Source: a virus. From it: a stretch of DNA of 27,920 nt. Positions 7,608 to 14,732 of the stretch are shown piece by piece (positions within the stretch are counted from its first letter, which is position 1; every line of letters starts with the position of its first letter). A program made the translations under genes and the position numbers. Below the pieces are notes generated by a model. The model did no database searches. It saw only the letters and a list, made by a program, of their open reading frames with translations, and had not been told where the DNA came from. The stretch spans positions 1 through 27,920 of IMG/VR virus record IMGVR_UViG_3300036398_004368; one strand, 5' to 3'.

Positions 7608-7792
7608 TGCGATATGTCAGCGACTTCATCGGTGCTATCGAAGATCGCAAAGCGGCAATCGCGCAATCGTTAGTTAATGGTCACGCCGTTAACTTCGAAA
7701 CCTACCAGCGTTTGGTAGGACAGCACCAAGGGCTTGAAGAAGCTCTGGTAATCCTTAACAATCTTCTAAAGGAAGACGAAATTGACAATTGA
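7607..7792 (+). CDS. Small conserved-type helical phage protein, unknown function
   Basis: A 61-residue protein whose ATG overlaps the preceding stop (TAATG). It has the look of a two-helix protein: MRYVSDFIGAIEDRKAAIAQSLV, a short turn (NGHAVNFETY), then a second amphipathic helix (QRLVGQHQGLEEALVILNNLLKEDEID). Similar tiny proteins recur between portal and scaffold genes in short-tailed phages. No function is assigned. Its 3' end overlaps the start of the GroES-like gene by 11 bases, so the three genes are probably translated as a coupled set. Confidence 0.65.
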   Translation: MRYVSDFIGAIEDRKAAIAQSLVNGHAVNFETYQRLVGQHQGLEEALVILNNLLKEDEIDN

Positions 7793-8219
7793 ACTTATGC
7801 CGGATGCTTCGAATGAAGCCGCGCTGCGGGAAGCATTTCCCGAGGTGAATCCCGGTGCTCTGCCAGTAGGTGGACGTATTCTCGTGCAATGGCGTGCCGT
7901 TCGCGATAAAGTCACCGCATCGGGAATTGTGTTGCCTGAGGAAACGAAGGAAACCGAGAAGTGGAACACGCAGGTCGCGAAGGTGATCTCGATTGGTCCA
8001 CTCGCTTTCAAAAAGCGTGACACGATGGAGCCATGGCCGGAAGGCAACTGGATCGCCGTCGGAGATTATGTGCGGATGCCCAAATGGGGCGGCGACCGCT
8101 GGGAAGTACCTTTCGAGATCGACGGTGCCAAAGGCAACGCGCTTTTCAGCATTTTTAATGACCACGAAGTGATTGCAAAAGTCACTGGTGATCCCTTGAA
8201 AGTGAAGGCATTCCTATGA
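7782..8219 (+). CDS. GroES-like co-chaperonin (Cpn10 family)
   Basis: The 145 residues show the Cpn10 fold signature. An opening strand GGRILVQWRAV is followed by a mobile-loop-like segment VTASGIVLPEETKETEKWNTQVAKVISIGP, where GIVLP corresponds to the GroEL-contacting tripeptide region. Then come GNWIAVGDYVRMPKWGGDRWEVP, a GALFS-type strand (GNALFSIFNDHEVIAKV) and a C-terminus. Like T4 gp31, it would cap the host GroEL and let it fold the phage capsid protein. It is longer than bacterial GroES (about 95 aa) owing to an N-terminal tail and an insertion near the roof region. The start is taken as TTG 7782, with AAAGGAAG well placed upstream; ATG 7797 is the alternative. Its position between portal and scaffold fits a role in head assembly. 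Confidence 0.85.
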   Translation: MTIELMPDASNEAALREAFPEVNPGALPVGGRILVQWRAVRDKVTASGIVLPEETKETEKWNTQVAKVISIGPLAFKKRDTMEPWPEGNWIAVGDYVRMPKWGGDRWEVPFEIDGAKGNALFSIFNDHEVIAKVTGDPLKVKAFL

Positions 8220-9238
8220 CTAGCACAGAGAAACTCGAATTGCAGGTATCGGAGGCGTCCGACGGGTCCGCGACAGTGGTTATGCCGCAGGGCGAGACTG
8301 CTCCGAATACCGGAGATACTTCCCAGAACCAATCCGGAGACACCCAAGACCGGGACGAAGACGTCGACAACGACGCCGACGACGATTCTGGTGGTTCGGA
8401 CTCCGATGGGGGCGGCTCGGCGGGGTCAGACCCCGAGAGAGATGCGATCCGACAGGCTCGACGCGAGGAGCGATTCCTCAAGAAGAAGCTCCAGAAGGCT
8501 CGGATGAGCGAGAGCAATACGCTGATCAACACTCTGAAGCGTCAAAACGACCAGATGGCCGAGCGTTTGGCAGTTCTTGAAAAGAGGACTGCTGGAGCGG
8601 ATCAGGCGCGGCTGGACAAGGCGATCGAAGATGCTCATGTGCGCCTGCAATACGCCAAGATGAAGATTAAGGAGTCGACCGAAATGGCCGACGGCACTGG
8701 TCTGGCTGAGGCGCAAGAGTCTTGGTACGACGCCCGTCGTCAGGTCGAGGCTTTGGAGGCACTCAAGAAAAAGGCCGTGTCCACGGCGACCAATTCGGCG
8801 GTCCCGAAAGCCCCCGATCCCCGACTCAAGCGTCTGGCGGGCGACTGGATGGCCCGAAATGATTGGTACGACCCCAACGGGAAAGACACGGATAGCCGCG
8901 TCGCGGTCAAAATCGACGAGAGTCTTGTCGAGGAAGGCTGGGACCCGACGAGTGACGAGTACTGGGAGGAGTTGGACAATAGATTGACAAAATATTTGCC
9001 GCACCGTTATAATGGTACCAGTGATGAAAGGTCGTCACAAGCACCTAGAAGGCCAAAGACGGTGGTAACTGGATCTGGACGTGAATCTCAAAGCACCCCG
9101 AAGGGGTCGGAGTTCCGTCTGTCTCCTGAGCGCGTTCGAGCGATCAAGGAAGCGGGTCGGTGGGATAATGTCTCCGAGCGCAACAAGATGATCCGCAAGT
9201 ACGCTGAGTATGACCGTATGAATACGAATAGGAGCTGA
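8216..9238 (+). CDS. Scaffold-like head assembly protein
   Basis: A 340-residue protein placed where tailed phages encode the scaffold, ahead of the major capsid gene. The first 75 residues are highly acidic and low-complexity (DRDEDVDNDADDDSGGSDSDGGG). A long Arg/Lys/Glu/Leu coiled coil follows (from about 80 to 190: ARREERFLKKKLQKARM, INTLKRQNDQMAERLAVLEKR, ARRQVEALEALKKKA). Then comes a small globular part with Trp-rich sequence (GDWMARNDWYDP, DEYWEELDNRLTKYLPH), and finally a basic helical tail with SPERVRAIKEAGRWDN. This acidic-coil-basic-tail layout is typical of scaffolds, whose C-terminal basic helices touch the capsid. It starts through an ATGA overlap with the GroES-like gene. No protease motif is visible. 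Confidence 0.7.
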   Translation: MTSTEKLELQVSEASDGSATVVMPQGETAPNTGDTSQNQSGDTQDRDEDVDNDADDDSGGSDSDGGGSAGSDPERDAIRQARREERFLKKKLQKARMSESNTLINTLKRQNDQMAERLAVLEKRTAGADQARLDKAIEDAHVRLQYAKMKIKESTEMADGTGLAEAQESWYDARRQVEALEALKKKAVSTATNSAVPKAPDPRLKRLAGDWMARNDWYDPNGKDTDSRVAVKIDESLVEEGWDPTSDEYWEELDNRLTKYLPHRYNGTSDERSSQAPRRPKTVVTGSGRESQSTPKGSEFRLSPERVRAIKEAGRWDNVSERNKMIRKYAEYDRMNTNRS

Positions 9239-9240
9239 TT

Positions 9241-9774
9241 ATGAAAGACGACCGCATCAAAAAAGATCTCACCGCTGGTGGCCGGGACTCTCGCGCTACG
9301 CAAGATCGTAGAGCCGCCAGTGATGAATTAGCAAGCCAGCAGGAGCGTCGCAGGATGTTCCGGAACGAGTGGATTCAAGAATCCCTCCCCAAGCCGCCCG
9401 ATATTCCGGGCTATCATCTTACTTGGCTCTCTACCACTAACGGGTACGATCCTATCCACAAACGTCTCCGCATGGGGTACACCCCCGTCGCGATCGAAGA
9501 AGTTCCGGGCTTTGAAAACTACAAAGTGAAAGCCGGAGAACACGCTGGATTCGTGGCATGCAACGAGATGCTTTTGTACAAGCTCCCGAACGAACTCTAT
9601 CAGCAAATCATGGAAGAGCTGCATCACTTCGCTCCCCAGGATGAAGCGGACAAAATCCGCACGCAGATTGAGAACATGGGACCTCGGGATAGTAAAGGTC
9701 GTCCGCTTGGTATGGTTGAAGGTGAGGGGATGAGTCAGCTTGACCAAACCATGCCCGTTCCGGTATTTACCTGA
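9241..9774 (+). CDS. Capsid-region structural protein, unknown
   Basis: A 177-residue protein beginning two bases after the scaffold stop behind an AGGAG site. The N-terminus is charged (RIKKDLTAGGRDSRATQDRRAASDELASQQERRRMFRNEW), then PPDIPGYHLTWLSTTNGYDPIHKRLRMGYTPV. The central part (VPGFENYKVKAGEHAGFVACNEMLLYKLPNELYQQIMEELHH) is well-formed and looks globular. A similar arrangement (scaffold, this type of protein, decoration protein, major capsid) occurs in other short-tailed phages, so a minor capsid or head-completion role is likely. I cannot name a family with confidence. Confidence 0.6.
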   Translation: MKDDRIKKDLTAGGRDSRATQDRRAASDELASQQERRRMFRNEWIQESLPKPPDIPGYHLTWLSTTNGYDPIHKRLRMGYTPVAIEEVPGFENYKVKAGEHAGFVACNEMLLYKLPNELYQQIMEELHHFAPQDEADKIRTQIENMGPRDSKGRPLGMVEGEGMSQLDQTMPVPVFT

Positions 9775-9804
9775 CGGATCTCGAACTGTATTGGAGAAAC
9801 TAAT

Positions 9805-10377
9805 ATGTCTTCTGCAAATGCACCGTTCGGTCTGCGTCCCGCTTTCCACCCCTCCGGTTTGGATCGCGCTCAAGCGCTGGCTGGCGGTATCGTCTCGGGG
9901 TACTCCTCGGACATTCTCAAGGGCCAACCGGTCAAATACGTAACCGGTGGTACTATCGAGCCAGCAGCCGCTGGCGATCGCTTTGCTGGCGCTTTTGCTG
10001 GCGTGGAGTGGACCGACACCACTGGTCGTCGTCGCGTCTCGAACTATTGGCCTGCCAACACGGCATACCAGACTGGTTCGTGTGTGGCCTATTTCTACAA
10101 TGATCCTCTGATCGTGTACGAAATTCAGGCAGACGGCTCTTTGGCGCAGACCTCTATCGGTGATCAAGCCGATCTAAGTGCTACCACCGCAGGTTCTAAC
10201 GTCACTGGTCTGTCGCAGTGCACCATCTCGACCACTTTGGCCGGTGCTGGTGCTAGTGCTCAGATGCGGATCGTTGATCTTGCCCCGTACCCCGACAATG
10301 CTTGGGGCGATGCGTTCACGATTGTTCGCGCAACCATCAACGAGGCGCAGTTCCAAGCGTCCGTTAACGCCATCTAA
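9805..10377 (+). CDS. Capsid decoration/cement-type protein
   Basis: A 190-residue protein immediately upstream of the major capsid gene, with a typical start SSANAPFGLRPAFHPSG and a beta-rich body: GGIVSGYSSDILKGQPVKYV, RFAGAFAGVEWTDTTGRRRVSNYW, CVAYFYNDPLIVYEIQADGSL, then a small linker and MRIVDLAPYPDNAWGDAFTIVRATINEAQF. The opening motif and the order of strands match proteins encoded next to HK97-fold capsid genes that act as head-stabilising or decoration proteins. It has its own GGAG site (9793-9796). The role is inferred from location and composition. Confidence 0.6.
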   Translation: MSSANAPFGLRPAFHPSGLDRAQALAGGIVSGYSSDILKGQPVKYVTGGTIEPAAAGDRFAGAFAGVEWTDTTGRRRVSNYWPANTAYQTGSCVAYFYNDPLIVYEIQADGSLAQTSIGDQADLSATTAGSNVTGLSQCTISTTLAGAGASAQMRIVDLAPYPDNAWGDAFTIVRATINEAQFQASVNAI

Positions 10378-10388
10378 GGGGGTAAATC

Positions 10389-11303
10389 ATGGCTGCTCCG
10401 ATGAGAAGTACAGACTTTCGTTCGATCGTTGAACCGATTCTGAACGAATGTTTTGATGGTGTGTACGAGCAACGCAAGGATGAATGGTCTCGCGTTTTCC
10501 GCGAAGAGAACGGCATCCCGCGTAACTACCACGAAGAACCCGTCCTGTATGGGTTTGGTGCCGCTCCCCAACTGCCTGATGGCACTCCGGTGACTTATCA
10601 GCAGGGCGGTGTGCTGTTCCTCAAGCGCTACGTTTACAACGTGTACGGTCTGGCCTTCGCGCTGACCAAAGTGTTGGTGGAAGACGGCGATCATATTCGT
10701 ATTGGTCAGGTGTACGCCAAGCACTTGGCGCAATCCATGATCGAGACCAAGGAAACGCTGTCGGCCAACGTGCTGAACCGCGCTTTCAACGCCTCGTATC
10801 CTGGCGGCGACGGTGTGCAGCTTAACAGCGCTTCGCACCCGATCGTCAACGGTACTTTCAGTAACCTGCTGAGCACCGCAGCTAACCTGTCGCAGACTTC
10901 GCTTGAGCAAATGCTCATTCAGATCCGTCAGGCTGTGGACAACAACGGCAAGAAGATTCGTCTGGTGCCCCGCCAACTGGTGGTCGCTCCTGGCAACGTC
11001 TTCCAGGCCGAAGTGCTGCTCAAATCGGTGCTGCGTGCTGGTACGGCTAACAACGACATCAACCCCGTCAAGTCTATTGGCTTGCTGGATGAGGGTGCCG
11101 CTGTTCTGTCCCGTCTGACCAACGCCAATGCATGGTGGGTTCAGACCGACGCTCCCGAGGGTATGAAGCTGATGATGCGTCGCGCTATGGAGAAGACCAT
11201 GGAAGGCGATTTCGAAACTGACTCGATGCGCTACAAGGCCACCGAGCGTTACGACGTTGGCTTCACTGATCCTCGTGCGATGTACGGTACTCCCGGCGTC
11301 TAA
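10389..11303 (+). CDS. Major capsid protein (HK97 fold)
   Basis: The 304-residue predicted shell protein. Diagnostic stretches include the N-arm RSIVEPILNECFDGVYEQRKDEW, the E-loop-like segment EEPVLYGFGAAPQLPDG and the spine helix QVYAKHLAQSMIETKETLSANVLNRAFN. The A-domain carries NNGKKIRLVPRQLVVAPG and WWVQTDAPEGMKLMMRRAMEKTMEGDFETDSMRYKATERYDVGFTDPRAMYG. The last block, an acidic-aromatic DxxT/DSMRYKATERY followed by a DPR turn, is characteristic of this capsid group. No pro-domain or maturation protease is apparent, so the scaffold is probably released rather than cleaved from the shell. It is likely the most abundant product here and the client of the phage GroES. Confidence 0.92.
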   Translation: MAAPMRSTDFRSIVEPILNECFDGVYEQRKDEWSRVFREENGIPRNYHEEPVLYGFGAAPQLPDGTPVTYQQGGVLFLKRYVYNVYGLAFALTKVLVEDGDHIRIGQVYAKHLAQSMIETKETLSANVLNRAFNASYPGGDGVQLNSASHPIVNGTFSNLLSTAANLSQTSLEQMLIQIRQAVDNNGKKIRLVPRQLVVAPGNVFQAEVLLKSVLRAGTANNDINPVKSIGLLDEGAAVLSRLTNANAWWVQTDAPEGMKLMMRRAMEKTMEGDFETDSMRYKATERYDVGFTDPRAMYGTPGV

Positions 11304-11310
11304 ACCTAAG

Positions 11311-11327
11311 TGGGGGCTTCGGCCCCT
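11311..11327 (+). terminator. TTCG-loop hairpin after the major capsid gene
   Basis: GGGGC TTCG GCCCC forms a tight GC stem (11313-11317 and 11322-11326) with a stable UUCG tetraloop eight bases past the capsid stop. There is no T-tract, so it is more likely to protect the 3' end or reduce read-through than to terminate fully. It ends just before the next gene's AAGGAG site. Confidence 0.5.
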
Positions 11328-11348
11328 GCTCCATTAAGGAGAAAGACA

Positions 11349-11798
11349 ATGGCACAAACGTACTTTGGTAGCACTGTCCGTGCTGGCTCTGGAACTCTGA
11401 CCGATACCGTTGACGGCGGTTTCACGGTCTTGACCCAGACTACCACGGTCACGACCGCAACCGCAGGAACCGCAACTAGCGCGACTCTGACTCTCCCCGC
11501 TTCGTCCCAGATCATCGACTTTTATGTAGATACGGTTCAGGATGGGGTCGTGGGGGGTGGTACTGCGACCGCGATTGCGATGACTATTGGCACCGCTGCG
11601 GCAGGGACACAATATGTGTCTTCTACCGACATTTTTGCCGGTGGTCGTGCGGCTTTGACTTTTACTGCAGCCCAACTGGCGGCGATGGCGAATATTGGAA
11701 CCAACCAATCCGTTGTCATCACGGTTGATCCCGACGGCACGATCAGCACGACCCAGGCGATTGTTCGTCTGACCGTTGTGTATGCTCAGAAAGTTTAA
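11349..11798 (+). CDS. Beta-rich head/virion protein, unknown
   Basis: A 149-residue protein starting at ATG 11349 behind AAGGAG; the longer in-frame ATG at 11310 would run through the hairpin and is rejected. The composition is dominated by Thr, Ala, Gly and Val in alternating strands (GSGTLTDTVDGGFTVLTQTTTVTT, ATSATLTLPASSQIIDFYVDTVQDG, AIAMTIGTAAAGTQYVSS, QSVVITVDPDGTISTTQAIVRLTVVYAQ). This suggests an all-beta virion surface or head fibre protein, perhaps a second decoration protein given its position just after the capsid gene. No catalytic motif is visible. Confidence 0.65.
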   Translation: MAQTYFGSTVRAGSGTLTDTVDGGFTVLTQTTTVTTATAGTATSATLTLPASSQIIDFYVDTVQDGVVGGGTATAIAMTIGTAAAGTQYVSSTDIFAGGRAALTFTAAQLAAMANIGTNQSVVITVDPDGTISTTQAIVRLTVVYAQKV

Positions 11799-11809
11799 GG
11801 AGGCACATC

Positions 11810-12571
11810 ATGGGCCAATTTAAACCGATGGTGAAGATGCAGACCACTGAACCCAGTGTTGAGCTTAAACTCAAGACTGGTGGGTCCGCAACCCACAAGC
11901 GTGCGCAGAAGGAGGGAGCCCCTGTTCGTAAAATGGATGGTGGGGTTATGGGTGCTCTGGCTGGTCGCAGCCCGATTACGCCGCCTATGGGCAACCCCGC
12001 TGCTGCTCGTGCTATGGCCGCGAAGAAGATGATGCGTCGGCCCCCTGCGATGCCTCCTGCGCCTCCGATGCAGGCTATGCCTCCCATGAAAAAGGGTGGA
12101 GAGGTGGAAACTCCGGCTATGCATAAAGCCGAGATGGGTGCCATCAAGAAGGTGGACAAGAAACTCACGAAGCACGCCGCTTCCCCCGCGTCCAAGGCTC
12201 ACAAAGGCCTTAAGACCGGTGGTGTGATGAAGTCCACTAAGCCTGCCGAGTACAAGACCGGTGGTGTGGTGAATGGTCAAGCCGGGTTCAAGTCTGGTGG
12301 TATCATCAAGACTATGAATCGCAAAACCACGAAAGTGGTTGAAGCTCGACCCGACACCAATTCAGCTCCTACCGGCGATGTGAAACTTGGTAACGCTGGC
12401 GGCTACAAGAAGGGTGGTGCTGCAAAAAAGCATTTTGCTACGGGGGGCGCAGTTAACAACTCCGGCCATGCCGTAGCAATGCCAAAGAAAGCTCCGTCTA
12501 AACCTGTGGCGATTAGCCAGTTATCCGGCACGTTCAAACGTGGCGGCAGAGTTAAAAACGAAGAGTGTTGA
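11810..12571 (+). CDS. Basic low-complexity protein with repeated x-K-x-GG-x motif
   Basis: A 253-residue, Lys/Met/Pro/Gly-rich protein with a strong AAGGAGG site. A short motif, aromatic or Leu, then K/A/x, then GG plus a small or hydrophobic residue, recurs at least eight times: LKTGGSA, MKKGGEV, LKTGGVM, YKTGGVV, FKSGGII, YKKGGAA, FATGGAV, FKRGGRV. Between copies are Met/Pro/Ala-rich tracts (PPAMPPAPPMQAMPPM). No catalytic domain is visible. It is probably disordered, with spaced short linear motifs that may dock onto a repeated partner such as the capsid or DNA. Related QAGG(K/R)V motifs occur in the ADP-ribosyltransferase-like protein, and MKSGGVA occurs in the gene at 12898. The gene is followed by a terminator. 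Confidence 0.7.
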   Translation: MGQFKPMVKMQTTEPSVELKLKTGGSATHKRAQKEGAPVRKMDGGVMGALAGRSPITPPMGNPAAARAMAAKKMMRRPPAMPPAPPMQAMPPMKKGGEVETPAMHKAEMGAIKKVDKKLTKHAASPASKAHKGLKTGGVMKSTKPAEYKTGGVVNGQAGFKSGGIIKTMNRKTTKVVEARPDTNSAPTGDVKLGNAGGYKKGGAAKKHFATGGAVNNSGHAVAMPKKAPSKPVAISQLSGTFKRGGRVKNEEC

Positions 12572-12572
12572 T

Positions 12573-12598
12573 AATGGGGGCTTCGGCCCCCATTTTTC
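12573..12598 (+). terminator. Rho-independent terminator
   Basis: A near-perfect stem ATGGGGGC (12574-12581), loop TTCG, GCCCCCAT (12586-12593) is followed by a T-run (12593-12597) directly after the stop of the GG-motif gene. It probably attenuates capsid-cluster transcripts before the tail genes. The same TTCG-loop stem core appears after the major capsid gene. Confidence 0.85.
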
Positions 12599-12610
12599 TA
12601 GGAGAGTTAA

Positions 12611-12895
12611 ATGTCAACGTTGACGAATGTGTTCTCGGCGCACAGGGATGCAACTGGTGTGATTTACGCTGGTGCTACGAATCTTGCCGGGTATCAGCTA
12701 TTGACCGGTGGCACGGCTGGGGAGATAGTGTTCCGCGATGGCGGTGCATCCGGCACTGTGCTTTTGCGAGTCAACATTTCTGCTTCACCAACAAACCCGT
12801 TTTCTACTTTGATACCGGGCAACGGAATTCGTTTCAGCACCAATATCCACGTTACTCTGCCAGCAGCTGCCGCAGTGACAATTTTCTGCGGTTGA
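12611..12895 (+). CDS. Small beta-rich virion protein
   Basis: A 94-residue protein behind a TAGGAGAG site just past the terminator. The sequence MSTLTNVFSAHRDATGVIYAGATNLAGYQLL...GGTAGEIVFRDGGASGTVLLRVNISA...STLIPGNGIRFSTNIHVTLPAAAAVTIFCG reads as a compact beta-sandwich. It strongly resembles small structural proteins repeatedly found in marine and freshwater phages near capsid genes. The precise location in the virion is unknown. Decoration or adaptor-associated roles are both possible. Confidence 0.65.
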   Translation: MSTLTNVFSAHRDATGVIYAGATNLAGYQLLTGGTAGEIVFRDGGASGTVLLRVNISASPTNPFSTLIPGNGIRFSTNIHVTLPAAAAVTIFCG

Positions 12896-12897
12896 CC

Positions 12898-13302
12898 ATG
12901 CCTGCGAAGTCGAAAGCTCAGTTCCGCCTGATGAAAGCGGCAGAGAACGACCCTAAGTTCAGCAGGAAGGTAGGCATCAAGCAGGACGTCGCCGCCGAAT
13001 ACACCTCTTCTAATAGGGGCAGGAAGGCCTACGGAAGCCTTCCGGAGCGCATGAAGAGCGGTGGTGTGGCCCTAAGTATCGGCAGGGGTGAGAAGATGCC
13101 TGTGGAACGCGGTGCGGGTTTGACAGCCAAGGGTCGTGCGAAGTATAATAAAGAGACCGGATCTAAACTGAAGGCACCACAGCCTCAAGGCGGAGCACGA
13201 CGAGATTCCTTTTGCGCCAGAATGGGTGCGGTCGCAGAAAAAAGCGAAAAGGGTAGTCGGTCTCGCGCGTCCATGAAGCGGTGGAATTGCCCCGGGTGGT
13301 GA
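12898..13302 (+). CDS. DUF3008-like plus DUF6321-like basic protein
   Basis: A 134-residue basic protein. The N-terminus (MPAKSKAQFRLMKAAENDPKFSRKVG...SNRGRKAYGSLPERM) matches the pattern of DUF3008, small proteins starting SKAQQ/RFM and ending in LPERV. The C-terminal half (GAGLTAKGRAKYNKETG, KLKAPQPQGGARRDSFCARMG, RSRASMKRWNC) matches DUF6321-like phage proteins, with conserved Phe-Cys-Ala-Arg-Met and a closing Trp-Asn-Cys. A MKSGGVA motif in between recalls the neighbouring GG-motif protein. The function of both families is unknown, and the two Cys positions could bind metal. The assignment is from memory of the patterns and needs a profile search. Confidence 0.6.
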   Translation: MPAKSKAQFRLMKAAENDPKFSRKVGIKQDVAAEYTSSNRGRKAYGSLPERMKSGGVALSIGRGEKMPVERGAGLTAKGRAKYNKETGSKLKAPQPQGGARRDSFCARMGAVAEKSEKGSRSRASMKRWNCPGW

Positions 13303-13309
13303 GGACAAA

Positions 13310-14383
13310 ATGGCTTATTCTGGGACAGTAGGTACCACCGTTATTCCCGTGCAGACCCTGATTGATCACGGGGCACGTCGATGCGGGAAGATGGCTGAAG
13401 AGTTGACGTCAGAACAGCTTTTGAGCGCGAAGGAATCCCTGTTTTTTCTCCTCAGCAACCTCATCAATATTGGTATTCAGTACTGGGCGATTGACAAAAA
13501 GGTGTTCGGGCTGCAAGCCGACAATTACGTATACAAGCTGCCCTTAGGATCGAACGACGTTCTCCAGGCCTTGTATCGTAGGATGAATCGCCCTACTCCG
13601 AACAGCACTGGCGGTTATGCCAGTAGTGCGGGCGGCATCGTGGCTAATGCTTTCGATTCGAATACCGACACGATTTGCACTCAGACAAGCACGAATGGAA
13701 ACATCGCCGTAGATTACGGCACTAACAATCCGGTTTATGTAGGTTCGATTGGTGTCTTACCTGGAGTATCGGGTAATTTCAATGTCGTTTTTGAGTACTC
13801 AGTTGATGGGATCACCTGGAGCACCTTACTCGCGCCTGGAGCCACAGCTTGGGTGAATAATGAGTGGCTTTGGTACGACATTGAGGCTGGCCAGACGGTG
13901 CAGTTTTACCGAATTCGCGAGACCGGTGGCAATACGTTATCGTTACGCGAACTTTATTTCGGTAACAATTCTACTGAAATCACGATGGCTCGTCTTAACC
14001 GAGACGATTACACGAATCTGCCCAATAAGAATTTCACAGCGAACCAACCATTTCAGTATTGGTTCAATAGGACTATTCCTCAGCCCGAGATTTATTTGTG
14101 GCCGGTGCCGTCTGACCCGTTTGTTCAAATGACTGTCTGGTATTCGCGCCAGATCATGGATGTCGGCGATTTGTACGGAGAATTGGAGATCCCCCAACGT
14201 TGGTTCCTGGCTATACAATGCATGCTGGCCCATCAGATGTCTCAGGAACTTCCCAGTGTGGATTTGGCCCGGATCAAGTATCTTGAAGAGCAAGCCGAAA
14301 AATACCTTGTTCTTGCCGAGGTCGAGGAAAGAGACAAATCGCCGATTTATTTTGCACCCAATATTAGCGTGTACACGAGGTAA
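13310..14383 (+). CDS. Head-tail adaptor (gp4/gp11-like) with inserted discoidin-like domain
   Basis: A 357-residue protein. Its N-terminal helices (TLIDHGARRCGKMAEELTSEQLLSAKESLFFLLSNLINIG) and C-terminal part (ITMARLNRDDYTNLPNKNF, QPFQYWFNRTIPQPEIYLWPVP, MTVWYSRQIMD, FLAIQCMLAHQMSQELP) resemble the ring-forming adaptor/gatekeeper proteins that sit under the portal in short-tailed phages. Residues about 98-222 look like an inserted F5/8-type-C (discoidin) beta-sandwich: ANAFDSNTDTICTQ, GNIAVDYG, YVGSIGVLPG, VVFEYSVDGITWSTL, QFYRIRETGG, LSLRELYFGN. Such domains usually bind glycans. The insertion suggests a loop exposed outside the connector. It starts behind a GAGGA site seven bases after the previous stop. 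Confidence 0.7.
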   Translation: MAYSGTVGTTVIPVQTLIDHGARRCGKMAEELTSEQLLSAKESLFFLLSNLINIGIQYWAIDKKVFGLQADNYVYKLPLGSNDVLQALYRRMNRPTPNSTGGYASSAGGIVANAFDSNTDTICTQTSTNGNIAVDYGTNNPVYVGSIGVLPGVSGNFNVVFEYSVDGITWSTLLAPGATAWVNNEWLWYDIEAGQTVQFYRIRETGGNTLSLRELYFGNNSTEITMARLNRDDYTNLPNKNFTANQPFQYWFNRTIPQPEIYLWPVPSDPFVQMTVWYSRQIMDVGDLYGELEIPQRWFLAIQCMLAHQMSQELPSVDLARIKYLEEQAEKYLVLAEVEERDKSPIYFAPNISVYTR

Positions 14384-14386
14384 ACT

Positions 14387-14731
14387 ATGCCGATTTTCCT
14401 TGACACTTTGGGTTATTCGGACATCGCGATTGCGGTGTGCGACAGGTGCAAGATGAAAAGGCCTCACGCTGTGATGAGGTCGGACCCCAATTTTCCTGGC
14501 CTTCAAGTGTGCGATCAAGGGTGTGCCGATCAATTCGACCCCTACCGTTTGGCGGCTCGCAAGACGGAAAGAATCAATATTCGATTTCCGAGACCTGATG
14601 TCTCAGTCGCTTTAGATCCCAACAATTTGACTGCCGGTGAGCCTTACGGCGGGGCGGTTCTCTCTCCGGAGCAGAACACGAATATTCCGCAGAATGACGG
14701 TAATCTAGACGGTCTAGAAATACAGCCGTGA
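14387..14731 (+). CDS. Small Cys-rich (zinc-ribbon-like) phage protein
   Basis: A 114-residue protein starting three bases after the adaptor stop. The N-terminal half contains a CDRC knuckle (VCDRCKMKRPHAVM) and a second CDQGC (VCDQGCADQFDPYR), together a plausible four-ligand zinc site. The C-terminal half is Pro/Asn-rich and probably extended (RFPRPDVSVALDPNNLT, PYGGAVLSPEQNTNIPQND). Similar small proteins occur between adaptor and fibre genes in related phage layouts. The role is unknown; a structural zinc-binding virion or assembly factor is a guess. Confidence 0.6.
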   Translation: MPIFLDTLGYSDIAIAVCDRCKMKRPHAVMRSDPNFPGLQVCDQGCADQFDPYRLAARKTERINIRFPRPDVSVALDPNNLTAGEPYGGAVLSPEQNTNIPQNDGNLDGLEIQP

Positions 14732-14732
14732 T

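Noticed and set aside
12565-12897. Upstream extension of the 12898 gene through the terminator and the 12611 gene
   Set aside because: It overlaps a clear separate gene in another frame and starts inside the terminator region. ATG 12898 begins the recognisable SKAQFR motif.
14704-14718. TCTAGA-cgg-TCTAGA inverted pair near the start of the fibre gene
   Set aside because: Each half is itself a six-base palindrome and the pair lies in coding sequence. It is too short to distinguish from chance.
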